Both the position numbers and the translations under genes were made by a program. DNA of 64,000 nt, from NCBI GenBank assembly GCA_001247695.2, contig LGRX02003783.1:43481-107480 (forward strand). The letters are read 5' to 3'. Source of the stretch: Cymbomonas tetramitiformis (taxonomy: Eukaryota; Chlorophyta; Pyramimonadophyceae; Pyramimonadales; Pyramimonadaceae). The notes under the pieces were generated by a model. That model saw nothing but the letters and a program-made list of their open reading frames with translations. It had not been told where the DNA came from and searched no databases. The number at the start of each line of letters is the position of its first letter. Positions within the stretch are counted from its first letter, which is position 1. This document shows positions 51,971 to 61,637 of the stretch, in pieces.

Positions 51971-53626
51971 CTAGAGAAAGGGAAGAGTACGGCTCCTGAA
52001 GATCTTGCTCATTGTAGTCTGCTTCCTCCCCTGCAAAGCAAAAGGCCTGGAATTTTGCGGAAGCTTTTCTCTGAAGCCGATCCCACTCCTCATGTTGTTC
52101 CTGAGTGTAGGAGTCAGTCTCCCAAGCATCCCACTCAGAGTCAGTCCACTCCTGTGGTGCCCAAGCGGGTGCATGAGAGTCCTCATCCCCCTGGGTGAGG
52201 TAGGCGGCAAAGGACAGGATCCGTCGTCAGGGTACGTGCACACCGACTCCGAAGAGTCACAAATGTCTGGTGTGCCGTGTTCCCAACAGACTGCCTGAAA
52301 GGCCTCCTCCGAATGCTCATAAGCTGCCTGAAAGCGAGCTGTCAGAACATCCGTGAAGGCCCCTTCGGCTAGAGCCTCGGGGTCAAGCCGCATGGAGTGT
52401 GCCGCCAGGTGCTGCATGTGTGTACAGTCTGCCTGGCGGTGCCTCCCACCGCAGGACCAACAGTTGCCCATGAACTGCTTGGAACCCGGGTGGAAGGTGA
52501 CTCGGGTCTTCTGCGATTGCCCCTTTCCCTTCTTGCCTTTGCCTTTGCCTTTGCCTTTGCCTTTCCTGCGGATTCCCTGTGGCCAATTCCCCCCCTTCGG
52601 CAAGGGGGAGGCAGCGAATCGGAAACTCTTCCCCTTCCCCTTAAAGGGGTGGGAAGACCGAGCAGGATAGTAAACATCACGCGGGCGGGGAGGGCGCGGG
52701 TCAGGGGCTCCCCTGGAATCCAGACCGCCACGTTCACCGTGGCGGTGTCCTGCATCATTATAGAAAGCGCTAGTCAGTTGCTTCGCTTTCCCCAGTGTGT
52801 TGTAGACTCGCTGAATCGCGAGTCCACAGCTCACCAGGGTCAGCTCAGCTTGTGTTTTGACCTTCTCAATCGCATAGTCCTCGTGCACCTGTTTGTAGGT
52901 GACGGGACAAGTGCGACGAAGAAACAGACGGACCGCATCTTCCCTCGAGATGTCGAGGCTAGAGTGTTGCCCCAAGTCAGTCGAAGCGTTACTGACTGCG
53001 TCAGTGAACGCTTTGATGAACTGCTTGGGGTTTACACCTGCCGGGACCTCTACTGTGGGTGTGAAAATGAAGTCCGTCTTGTCGAAGTCTTCAAGGTCAG
53101 GCATTACGTCCCTGACTAAGGCGGTAAGAATTACTTTGCCGTCGTCAGGGAAGTAACGGTGAGCTTCCCGCACTGAAGCGAGCGCTGGCCCGCCACAGAG
53201 ATACTCCAATAACTCCTTTAGGAGTTTGTTTGGAGTTGGCATCACTGTGGCGGTCGCGTCGGACAGCCGGAAAGCATGTGCGAAGAGGGGGTTAAACCGC
53301 GTGAGACGAGAGGTTAGCTCCTCAACGAGGGAGTCAAGTAGTGAACGAGCATTCGACTCGTCACCACAAAACCTCCACTCGTCAATGGCATCCCCCTTGC
53401 CACACAGCTTCGATTTAATTCCCCTCACAAGTGCTTCAATCTTCTGGTGGTCATCCAGAAAAGCTGCGGACTCGGAATCAAACTTCTTTTCAGCCGCTGA
53501 TTGTTGAGAGAGCGCAGCCACTGGTGTGGCCACCAGTTGGTCGAATTGCAATTGCCTCTTTGAGGCACCAGCCGGATGTGCTCTTAATCTCGCTGGCGCC
53601 ATCAATTGGTACGGTGTAGAGGCCAT
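51971..53626 (-). CDS. Copia 1 gag
   Basis: 551 residues from ATG 53626 to TAG 51971. Capsid-like helical region (about residues 50-300), then a basic low-complexity stretch (GKGKGKGKKGKG) and one zinc-knuckle variant, CWSCGGRHRQADC, with CX2CX3HX4C spacing (one residue shorter than the usual CX2CX4HX4C). Pol lies in a different frame immediately downstream. Confidence 0.8.
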   Translation of the reverse strand: MASTPYQLMAPARLRAHPAGASKRQLQFDQLVATPVAALSQQSAAEKKFDSESAAFLDDHQKIEALVRGIKSKLCGKGDAIDEWRFCGDESNARSLLDSLVEELTSRLTRFNPLFAHAFRLSDATATVMPTPNKLLKELLEYLCGGPALASVREAHRYFPDDGKVILTALVRDVMPDLEDFDKTDFIFTPTVEVPAGVNPKQFIKAFTDAVSNASTDLGQHSSLDISREDAVRLFLRRTCPVTYKQVHEDYAIEKVKTQAELTLVSCGLAIQRVYNTLGKAKQLTSAFYNDAGHRHGERGGLDSRGAPDPRPPRPRDVYYPARSSHPFKGKGKSFRFAASPLPKGGNWPQGIRRKGKGKGKGKGKKGKGQSQKTRVTFHPGSKQFMGNCWSCGGRHRQADCTHMQHLAAHSMRLDPEALAEGAFTDVLTARFQAAYEHSEEAFQAVCWEHGTPDICDSSESVCTYPDDGSCPLPPTSPRGMRTLMHPLGHHRSGLTLSGMLGRLTPTLRNNMRSGIGFREKLPQNSRPFALQGRKQTTMSKIFRSRTLPFL

Positions 53627-54083
53627 GTTGAAATTTACAGTCGCGGTGACCGAACGTTAGTCTAGAAAATCCGATAAATCAAAATGTTCGGTGATCAAGG
53701 TTCTAAAAATTGTACTAAAAAGATCTCAGCAAGAGAAAACAAATTTACACTTGAACAATCTATAAAAAATAAGGGCAGGGGCTCAAAATTCGGGTTCAAA
53801 GGTTCAAATTTTACAGCCGCGGAGAAGGGGAGGGTAAGAGAGGGTGGCGATCATGTCGTGAGGCTTGGTGATGACGCGCGTACTGCTTCGGAGGCTGCGG
53901 CTAGCTAGACCGGTCTACCTGAGTCCTAGGCGATTGTGCTCACGAACGGAAATTCATCCTCTCTCTCACTCTACCCCTTCCGTGACTAGTGCGTTTAGAA
54001 CCTCATGCCCGGATCTCAGCCCCAAGCCCCTATAAGAGCTTTAGCCAGCCATAATTGGCGGTTCTAACAAACCACCTTAGGCC
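53627..54083 (-). other. Copia 1 leader
   Basis: Non-coding 5' internal sequence between primer site and gag. Confidence 0.5.
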
Positions 54084-54100
54084 GGTGGTGGGCGCAAACC
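54084..54100 (-). promoter_or_regulatory. Copia 1 primer-binding site candidate
   Basis: GGTTTGCGCCCACCACC abuts the 5' LTR. It lacks the TGG expected for a tRNA 3' end, but its complement contains GCAAACC, as in the 3' side of an anticodon loop with anticodon GCA (Cys). This suggests priming by a 5' tRNA half, as known for Drosophila copia. Confidence 0.45.
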
Positions 54101-54392
54101 TGTGAGAACAAACACGCAGTCAAGCACTACAAGTCAAGTGCAACGCTCACATATGTCAACCGTGAAACTGTGAAGCTATACACAAGATAATACGAAGTGT
54201 TATAGCTTCCGCCGAAAGAATGTGATGACAGCCCCTAAGGTGTCAGATGTGAAATGACAGATGCTATGAACTGTCTGACTACCGAAGTCGATATCGGAGA
54301 TGGCGCTGATGACAGTGAAGAAGTCATAGTAGTCGAACCGTATCGGTGATGACACAGATGATGATGACACTGTCGGCATGCCAAATCCAGCA
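54101..54392 (-). repeat. Copia 1 5' LTR
   Basis: Partner of 44655-44946. On the minus strand both begin TGCTGGATTTGG, sharing TGCTGGA with the LTRs of copia 2. Confidence 0.92.
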
Positions 54393-54397
54393 CAGAT
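54393..54397. repeat. Target-site duplication CAGAT (right)
   Basis: Matches 44650-44654. Confidence 0.82.
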
Positions 54398-54404
54398 CAC
54401 GCGA

Positions 54405-54462
54405 TGTCAGGGATATGACCGATGACATATGTGTCATACATGTCATATGTGTCATACATACT
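54405..54462 (+). repeat. Fragment of a gypsy-type LTR end
   Basis: TGTCAGGGATATGACCGATG and following TGTCATACATG words match the minus-strand start of the gypsy LTR (30097 downward), in opposite orientation. It abuts the transposase fragment, so it is a remnant of an earlier insertion. Confidence 0.6.
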
Positions 54463-54790
54463 GGGTGGGGGTGCGATAACCCACGATCGATGGGCCTTCA
54501 TCTTCCGCGCATAGTTGCGTGTGTTCGGTCCCCAACCATCACCAAAAATCACACAGTGGACGCCGTGAATCAGGTTGTACAAGATGTGCATCAGGTCGAG
54601 AAGGTAGTCCCGTACAACGTCAAAATCAGGAATGATTGACATCGGGCATGGTTCCTTAACCCCGCTCTGCTTCATGAATTCCTCGACGATTTGTTTAGGC
54701 ACTCGTCCCTCTCTGATCATCTTGGCGTGGAGCTGTTGGGTTTCACGGACTTCGCTGTTGGTGCGAAGAGGGATTGGTTCACCTGCTCAA
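54463..54790 (-). pseudogene. CACTA (Tnp2-type) transposase fragment, downstream exon
   Basis: Reads EVRETQQLHAKMIREGRVPK, then GVKEPCPMSIIPDFDVVRDY and LDLMHILYNLIHG. The run G.K..CP...IP.FD.VRD...D.MH is the conserved Tnp2/EnSpm transposase block. The frame is cut by the LTR fragment at 54462. It is the downstream part of the gene whose upstream exons lie at 61927-63525; copia 2 sits in the intron between them. Confidence 0.68.
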
Positions 54791-54979
54791 TGACGGCGAA
54801 AATCAACGCGACACGCTTAGACGGCGAATCACGCGTACGGAACACATCGGACTACGGCGTCCACGCGTGCGGACGCCGGTATCCACAAGCCCGGACAGGG
54901 TGTTCTTTAACACATAATTTAAGCTAAAATCCACGAGCTGTCCGTGGGATGTCCACACGGTGGGCACACATACTCCGTA
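54791..54979 (-). other. Transposase intron remnant left of copia 2
   Basis: No open frame consistent with the transposase; likely the 3' part of the intron that copia 2 entered. Confidence 0.4.
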
Positions 54980-54984
54980 CGTAC
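54980..54984. repeat. Target-site duplication CGTAC (left)
   Basis: Matches 61878-61882. Confidence 0.85.
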
Positions 54985-55226
54985 TGCGAGGAAGACAGAT
55001 ACGTTGTCCGGCTAAGCTCGCTGAGCATCAAACTGATAATCACATAAACAGTGTCTGGCCGAGGCTTTATGCTCTCGGAAACCCAGACAGTGAAGCAAGA
55101 CTGTACTACTGTACTGTACTACTGTACAGTACAGTGCTAGGATGTCACGGACACGATACGGAAGCAGAGTCAGGCTAGGGGCTAGTCAGAGCCCATAATA
55201 ACTAAGCCTAAACCCGAAGTCCAGCA
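54985..55226 (-). repeat. Copia 2 3' LTR
   Basis: TGCGAGGAAG...GTCCAGCA. Contains a short ACTGTACTACTGTACTGTAC repeat. Confidence 0.9.
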
Positions 55227-55411
55227 CACCACCCGTGGGTGTGACTACCTAGCAAAGCAGGTACAGGATATACAGCCACGAGATAATAAACAAACACCTA
55301 ACATTCACTTCGGTGGAAACCGATCACTTCTAGCTGGGTGCCGGGGTCTTGACCCGGTCATCCCACTACTGGGCTAAAGCTAATCAAGCTGCCAGGACAA
55401 TCGAAGTAAAC

Positions 55412-56548
55412 TCAGCCACCTTGAGGCTGATCAGCAGGGCTGAGTTCAGCGGTCGGGATGCAAGCACAGAAGAATCCCGAAGTGAATTGTAAACTGCCTG
55501 TTTCAAATCGAGCACCACCAGGCCCAAGTGGGCAAGGTGGATCCACAGCAGAAAGTAAAGCAACTGAAGAACTTAAACAAGTAGACTCCCACGGCGGTTT
55601 GAGCATTGAAGAAGCACACATGAGAACTCCATCGCCTGGCGGCCAATCACGGATGTCTGCAGCACCAAGTGGTGGAATCGAAGCAGAGAGATCTCCAGTA
55701 AATCGACGGACGGTGACTCCGGGCTCAACCAGGCCCCTGTCACCACCGCCCACGGTAACCAGAGATGCCGTAGCGCTGGCCAGCAAGGAGCAGCAAAGCA
55801 CGGAAGCCATCAATGCACACCGGAGAAAGCTCGGCGGAGCCCGGGGACGGTACATCGGAGTCAGACTGCCACCGGCCGCTGGCAATGCTCCCCCGTCAGG
55901 GTCATGCTCAAGAGTGCCGAAAGAGCCAAAAGCCACTTGCTGCCCGCCGTCAGAGTCATTGTCCGAGCCTTGGTCATTGTCAGAGCCTTCAGAGCCAATG
56001 TCAGAAGCCTCAATCCTCATGCCAGCAAACAGCGGAGCCGGTGCAGAGTCGCCAAGCTGGAGTGATGGGACAGAGCCAGGCAAGCCGAGAGAGCCAGGGA
56101 CAACCACTGGCGGGTCACGAGCCGCAGGCACACCACCAGCCACGAGTGCAGGGGGATGCCGAACCGCAGGCGGTGGCGGAACCGAGCCCCGTGCATCCGA
56201 GTGGAATGTGGCCAGACCAAACTGAGCCATGCCGTCATCGTCAGCTGCCGCATCCTGAGCGGAAGCCGCCGCATCCTGAAAGTGCCGCAGAGACGTGGGC
56301 TCAGCCGTCACAAAAGAATGCGCCGACAGCTCGCACACCTCTGGGCGACCCTCCATCGTGCAGAGCGACTCGAAGGCATGTTCATCCCCAGCGTCATAGA
56401 AACGCTGGAAACGAACAGCCAGGCAGTCAGTCTCATAGTTCTCAACCGCACCACAGTAGTGGGCAGACTGAGGACCGCCGTTGGGGCATTCAGCATGCCA
56501 GTGTTTCAAACCACTTCGTGCACACTCCGCATTCCTGCAGTGGGGCAC
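55412..56548 (-). CDS. Copia 2 gag C-terminus and truncated pol-N region
   Basis: About 378 codons with no start codon of its own (the first codon is GTG); the frame is open upstream into the gag end, which implies a frameshift near 56640. It begins with a Cys/His cluster, HCRNAECARSGLKHWHAEC, fitting a nucleocapsid finger, then Pro/Asp-rich low complexity, a hydrophobic segment ALMASVLCCSLLASATASLV aligned with that of copia 1 (both preceded by F.R.AL), and stops with TGA before any protease motif. Confidence 0.65.
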   Translation of the reverse strand: MPHCRNAECARSGLKHWHAECPNGGPQSAHYCGAVENYETDCLAVRFQRFYDAGDEHAFESLCTMEGRPEVCELSAHSFVTAEPTSLRHFQDAAASAQDAAADDDGMAQFGLATFHSDARGSVPPPPAVRHPPALVAGGVPAARDPPVVVPGSLGLPGSVPSLQLGDSAPAPLFAGMRIEASDIGSEGSDNDQGSDNDSDGGQQVAFGSFGTLEHDPDGGALPAAGGSLTPMYRPRAPPSFLRCALMASVLCCSLLASATASLVTVGGGDRGLVEPGVTVRRFTGDLSASIPPLGAADIRDWPPGDGVLMCASSMLKPPWESTCLSSSVALLSAVDPPCPLGPGGARFETGSLQFTSGFFCACIPTAELSPADQPQGG

Positions 56549-57660
56549 GAAGGCACCGCTCGTCTTGTCAAATGAGATAGGAGGAGCGGTGCCAAGTGGC
56601 TTAACACCGGTACGATGATGCTTAGCGGCAGAGCGGGTAAGGTGCTTGCCCGCAGGCGGTGCGCCGGTGCCCCTTCCCGCTTCTGCCGCTTCAGGTCACG
56701 AATGTCCTGCTGCATGCGCTCCAGCTGCCTCTGCAGACTGGACAACGCCGCAGTCAGGTCAGATGCGCCATCGCCGAAAGACAAAGCAGAAACAGGGGCG
56801 CCAGAGACTTTCAGGCCGTGGCGGAATTGATCCCGCACACGAGCCTGGATAGTCAGAAGAGACACTCCCTGCCGCTGGTCAGCCCGAGCCAGAGAATTAG
56901 CCAACTCACGATACAGTGCCGAGTTGCCGAGAGCCTTGAGAAACTGCCGCTTCACCGCGTCCTCTGGCAAGTTGTGGGAACGCTGGACGTCCCGCAACAG
57001 GCCATTGAACTCACGGATGCCACGGTCAGGATCTTCGCTGCTGGGGATGCGAACCGCCAGCAGCGACTCAAAAGAGTCAAAGGGTTCCGAGCGTTCCTGG
57101 AGCATGCGCACCACCTCAAGGGCAGCGCGCTTGCCATCTCCAGGAACGTCAGACCCAGAGGCCTCAAGCCAGTCACGAGCAGGCGAGCCAGGCCGAGCCA
57201 GAAAGGTCAGAGCCGAGAGCAGCAACTCATTGGCCTCATGCCTAGCCTCAACAGCCATGTCGGTCAAGTCAAACAGGGGAGCAAATGCCTGTGACTGCAG
57301 TAGAAACTGCGTGCGCAGCTCATGCATGACTTGTGAAAAAATGTCGACTGCATCTGTCTCGGTCCCAGCGAAGCGCTCAGACTTGTCTCCCAGAATCTTA
57401 GTGGCAACGGTCTTAGCAACTCTCCTGTCGAAATTTTCCCGAGCCAACTGCTGACACTTCTCAAGAACTTCCCTCGCAGCTGCGGTGGACGGAGCTGGCA
57501 GCCGCGGCGTGTGCGGTGTCGCAGTGTGCTGCGCACCCACATCATCAAAAATCGTCTCTAATCTACGGACGCGTGACCGCGTCATTCTATTTGCTGTGGT
57601 AACCATGATAGAGAGACAGGGGAAAGGTCGAGCTAAGCAGGGTGGTGGAGTAAGAATCAT
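56549..57660 (-). CDS. Copia 2 gag (capsid part)
   Basis: From ATG 57660 (or 57606, MVTTANRMTRSRVRR). Helical capsid-like sequence: EKCQQLARENFDRRVAKT, EANELLLSALTFLARPG, DRGIREFNGLLRDVQRSHN, ALYRELANSLARADQRQG, ending in a coiled coil ALSSLQRQLERMQQDIRD. The last 50 codons (to 56506) look out of frame, while the alternative frame carries the zinc cluster, so a one-base change has probably split the original gag. Confidence 0.7.
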
Positions 57661-57902
57661 CACGGCGGCCAGATACGCTGTAGAAGTCTCAGCAGAACAG
57701 ACTGAAAATTACCGGTCGTGAGCGGAAGAATGAGAGTGGCCAAAATTGGTAGCATAATGATTTAGGAATAGAAAAGTGCAAAATGGGGAATAGAAATTTC
57801 GATCTGTTTTTGGGGAATAGGTTTGTGACACATGCATATGCGTCTAATATCACCGTTTGAATTTTTTCCCCCCACCCATCTGTTCACTTTGGTTTTGCAA
57901 AC

Positions 57903-58031
57903 ATGAGGAAGCCTCCGAAAAAGTACACTAGGGTGTGCCTTTCTTGCGACAACGGCGGGTATCGTTGTACTGTTGAACACACTGATGGTATGCATTTTAT
58001 TGTCCTCTATTCAAGAAAGAGGACAGGGTAA
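57903..58031 (+). CDS. Small Cys-containing frame inside TIR element
   Basis: 42 codons: MRKPPKKYTRVCLSCDNGGY, then CTVEHTDGMHF, ending RKRTG. A possible donor (GATG|GTATGC) near 57986 suggests a first exon. Function unknown. Confidence 0.25.
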   Translation: MRKPPKKYTRVCLSCDNGGYRCTVEHTDGMHFIVLYSRKRTG

Positions 58032-58140
58032 AAGATTCTCCATCAAAAATGAAAGGTGCGTTGCCCTTGCTTTCCACGGTTCCCTTGTACAGTTGACTAC
58101 ATAATAAGTGTTAGGAACAACTTTGTTTGCGCAAGCAAGA

Positions 58141-58262
58141 TTACGGGGCTTTCATTGAACCAGATACGGGGCTTTCGTTGAACCAGGTACGGGGCTTTCG
58201 TTGAACCAGATACGTGGCTTTCGTTGAACCAGATATGGGGCTTTCAGTGAACCGGATACGTA
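58141..58262. repeat. Five 24-bp tandem repeats
   Basis: Units of the form GGCTTTCGTTGAACCAGATA plus CGGG, with one or two substitutions each. Confidence 0.8.
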
Positions 58263-58507
58263 ATTCTACGCGAGTTCCTGACCACGATACCGAGTGTGCA
58301 GGCAATTCTGCTCAAATTAGAATGGGTTGGAAGCAAGATCCGTTCGGAATCTAGGATGCTTGACGGTTCTTGTGAGGGGGGTAATCATGGGCGTGATTCT
58401 CGACTCACGCCCAACAGGGACGCATCCTGCACAGCATGAACATATCACGCATATCATATAAGCATAATAAACACATACTGACCGTTTGGCAGTGCAATTT
58501 CACCTCT

Positions 58508-58546
58508 AGCGGAAACGCGGATGTCAACCGCGTCCACGTTTCCGCT
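58508..58546. repeat. Hairpin AGCGGAAACG...CGTTTCCGCT
   Basis: 10-bp perfect arms with an inner CGCGGATG/CAACCGCG stem. Confidence 0.6.
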
Positions 58547-59070
58547 AGGCGTTTCTTCCCTCATTCGCGCGCTCGTTTGCAAGAGAGCCTGGGCAACGGA
58601 TGAGGGAAGCGTTAGCAAAAATAGTATTTCGTATGCGTTGTTTTCCCTAAACAAATTGCACAAACTGAACGGTCAACCACACATCTCGTTGTGGGATGAC
58701 GCGTTCATTTGGCGGAAGCGGGTGGAATTTAAGGAATTTGAAACCCGCAATAGTTGCGCTATGGGGTTTCATCTTCTTTGAAGCGAAACGGGTACCCACA
58801 TCATACTAAGTAGGAATATGTGATAATATTTTGAAGCAAAAGATTACTCAGATTAGTATTCAATCTTAGAGATCTTTATTTCGCTGGACAGGGGCACACT
58901 CCCGGAGAGAAAGCCTTCCGCCTTTAGTTAAAATTGCATATTTAACAAATGAAACAGTGAGTATTTTCTCTAAGTATTTTCAGACGGTAATACTTAAACA
59001 CTGGTAATACTTAAACACTGAGTGTTGTCTCGCGTGTTGTCACCAAGCCTTAGAAACTCACGATCTCACT

Positions 59071-59500
59071 CCCAAAGTGACCAAAAACCGTTCGATCGCC
59101 GATCGTTCGGTCTTTGGTCACTTTGGGAACACGTCTGAAAATACTCAGTGTTGTCTCGCGTGTTGTCACCAAGCCTAAACTCGCGATCTTACTCCCAAAG
59201 TGACCAAAAACCGTTCGATCGCCGATCGTTCGGGTTTTGGTCACTTTGGGAACACGTCTGGAAATACTCAGTCGAGTGTTGTCTCGCGTGTTGTCACCAA
59301 GCCTAAACTCGCGATCTTACTCCCAAAGTGACCAAAAACCGTTCGATCGCCGATCGTTCGGTTTTTGGTCACTTTGGGAACACGTCTGAAAATACTCAGT
59401 GTTGTTTCGCGTGTTGTCACCAAGCCTAAACTCACGATCTCACTCCCAAAGTGACCAAAACCGTTCGATCGCCGATCGTTCGGTTTTTGGTCACTTTGGG
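59071..59500. repeat. Four tandem units each with a 57-bp palindrome
   Basis: Palindromes at 59071-59127, 59194-59250, 59322-59378 and 59445-59500, each CCCAAAGTGACCAAAAACCG, a TTCGATCGCCGATCGTT centre and the complementary arm. Units repeat every 123-128 bp with a conserved spacer (TGTTGTCTCGCGTGTTGTCA). Confidence 0.9.
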
Positions 59501-59608
59501 AACACGTCTGAAAATACCTGGAGAAAATACCAGACAGGTCTTTGCAACCAAGCCGACTTCAGTTCTCACATAAACGTACTGTACGGTTTACGCCCTCCCG
59601 AATCTGGA

Positions 59609-59670
59609 ATTCACGGCCGTGAATATTAATTTCACGGCCGTGAATATTAAATTCACGGCCGTGAATATTT
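59609..59670. repeat. Three TTCACGGCCGTGAATATTAA palindromes
   Basis: Three 20-21 bp units in tandem, each centred on GGCC. Confidence 0.85.
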
Positions 59671-59789
59671 CACTGCACGTATGTATACCCCACACTGTTT
59701 GCGAGTAAATTAGATTGGGAAAACATTTTCCAACGTTCGTAATGCACATAGATATATCATTTAGACTCTTAGGTAGGAGTTTTTTGAGC

Positions 59790-60990
59790 TCTTGACTGAG
59801 CCGATCCGTGGCCGCATCAGCTCAGTTTGCAGTCGCGACTGCGAGCTAAGCTGAGAGGCCCTTATAACTTTCATGCACATCGCATCAAAACTCAAACAGC
59901 GGAGGGGTTCTCGTGCGTTCTAGCGCACGATACTTGGCACCAATATTGCTAACAGCAATATTGGTGCACCCTCAAACGCACAACTTCTGATGTAAGCTAT
60001 GCGCAAAACGCGTGCTACACATAATGGGTTTGGGTACATGCAAACCCAAACCCAAACATGCCAAACAGCAAAGGGCTTCCCGTGAGTTCCAGCGCACGCA
60101 ACTTTGCAAAAGTATCACTAGGATATATATCTTTTAGTTGCCAAAGGCCTAAGGCCTCAAAAGCCTTGTGCACGAAGCCATCAATTTATTTCTTTGGAGA
60201 TTTATTGGGTTTGTGTTCGAGTTTACCCAAACCCAATACATGCCAAACTGAAAAGCAATTCCCGTGCGTTATAGCGCACGAAACTATGCACACATATTTA
60301 CAAGACACATATCTTTCAGTTCTCAGAAGCTCAAGGTTTGAGATAACTTGTTGGCAAAACCATCAATTTATTTCTTTGGCAGATCTATTGGGCTTGGGTT
60401 CGAATGTTTCCAAACCCAATACATGCTAAACAGCGAAGGGCTTCCCGTGCGTTCTAGCGCACGTAACTGCGTAGAAATATTGCCAAGATAATTATCTTTG
60501 ATATATTCGAAGCACAAGGTCTAAGAAAGTCTGTGCGCAAAATGGTATTACTATTTCTTTGACACAGATTTTAGCGTGATATACAAACTCATAAATCTGG
60601 GTCAAAGAAATAATATGTTAACTTCGCGCACAAGCTATCGCAAAACTTGCACTTCAGGAAAGTGAAATATATGCATCTTATCATTATATTTTGCAAAGTT
60701 ACGTGCGCTGGAACTCACGGGAAGCCCTTCGCTGTTTGGCATGTTTGGGTTTGGGTTTCAAACCCAAAAGGCATCATGCCAGCACGCGGCCGTCTTTAAT
60801 ATACTCAACGGCTTGCCATATGCTCTTGAGGGTGCACTGATATTGATATGAACAATATCACTGCCAAGTTTCGTGAGAAGATTCTCACGAAAACCCCTAT
60901 TATGCAAAGCCGCAAGTGGTTGAAACCATCTCACACCGCACCAACTTAGCTGGCAGTCGCGAAGGCTAAGCTGATGCGGTTGCGGATGGG
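59790..60990. repeat. Large imperfect inverted repeat with 180-bp tandem units
   Basis: Arms at about 59790-60120 and 60640-60990 share, in inverted order, GCATCAGCT, CGCGACTGC, AGCTAAG, GGTGCACCCTCAA and the unit ATGCCAAACAGC..AGGGCTTCCCGTG..GCGCACG. That unit also repeats in tandem near 60050, 60235 and 60415 (about 180 bp apart), each with a GTGCGTTCTAGCGCAC palindrome. Confidence 0.7.
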
Positions 60991-61022
60991 GCCAATCGAT
61001 AGCTCAAACGAAAGGTATTCAC

Positions 61023-61253
61023 CTACTGTAATGAATACAAACGCTTTAGAATCGAATGGTGGAAAAAATTATGTTTCATGCTACATGCAAAAAATTGTTT
61101 AGAAGAAGGGGGTGCGGGTGTGCCAGACGCAAAATATTGCACACGCTGAACCGCTTGCGCTTGTACCTCCGGGGTACCGAGTACGCTAGTCAGACTGCTT
61201 GTATTTTTCTTTTTTTGGCGCTCGATTGAATTAAGCATGGTTACATGTGACAT
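61023..61253 (-). CDS. Small frame inside right end of TIR element
   Basis: 76 codons from ATG 61253, just inside the right TIR (61259); opens MSHVTMLNSIERQKKKNTSS. Convergent with the 57903 frame. No family recognised; coding status doubtful. Confidence 0.22.
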   Translation of the reverse strand: MSHVTMLNSIERQKKKNTSSLTSVLGTPEVQAQAVQRVQYFASGTPAPPSSKQFFACSMKHNFFHHSILKRLYSLQ

Positions 61254-61315
61254 ATAATCTATTCCCCAAAAACAGATCGAAATTTCTATTCCCCATTTTG
61301 CACTTTTCTATTCCT

Positions 61316-61619
61316 CGATAACCTTTTTTCCGCCAAAATTCACAACGTGTGGAGCGTCCTCGCCAGGGCCAGTGGCGCACGATGCGGATCAACTCTCGCT
61401 GCGACGATGCTGCTGTAAAATAAAAAACAATCCGTCACAAACTGATCTCCTGCGCAGCGAAGGCGAGCACAACGCGTGCCGCCATCACTGCCATGTCAAA
61501 AGGCCATACCGCGAGAAGGGTACACCACCACCCAAGTGGGCGCTCAACCCCTCCTACGTCCTACTTAGCCGAACATGGCAACAGCAAGGCGCTGCGCCAT
61601 CATCAGAACCACCGGAAAG
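61316..61619 (-). other. Copia 2 leader next to primer site
   Basis: Non-coding. Confidence 0.45.
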
Positions 61620-61637
61620 CCGGTGCGGGCCATAACC
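61620..61637 (-). promoter_or_regulatory. Copia 2 primer-binding site candidate
   Basis: GGTTATGGCCCGCACCGG abuts the 5' LTR. Its complement contains GGGCCATAACC, the anticodon loop (CAU) region of a Met tRNA, so a 5' tRNA-half primer is likely rather than a tRNA 3' end. Confidence 0.55.

Larger units (their letters stand above)
44655..54392 (-). mobile_element. Copia 1: near-complete Ty1/copia LTR retrotransposon
   Basis: 9.7 kb with 292-bp LTRs (44655-44946, 54101-54392; TG...CA) and the 5-bp duplication CAGAT at 44650-44654 and 54393-54397. Minus-strand order: gag, then in another frame a long membrane-segment region, protease, integrase, RT, RNase H. The LTRs show only one difference by eye, so insertion is recent. 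Pol is interrupted by a 243-bp hAT MITE and by one in-frame TAG (46762). Confidence 0.92.
57764..61315. mobile_element. 3.55 kb TIR element inside copia 2
   Basis: Perfect 57-bp terminal inverted repeats, 57764-57820 and 61259-61315 (outer end AGGAATAGAAAAGTGC). No clear target duplication was found. The interior is dominated by tandem and inverted repeats (separate entries). Short frames start just inside each end: a 42-codon CxxC frame at 57903 (+) and a 76-codon frame at 61253 (-). No transposase recognised; it is probably an internally deleted DNA transposon. Confidence 0.75.

Noticed and set aside
58141..60780. CRISPR-like array
   Set aside because: Repeats are contiguous tandem units or palindromes with related spacers, in a eukaryotic transposon context, with no cas genes.
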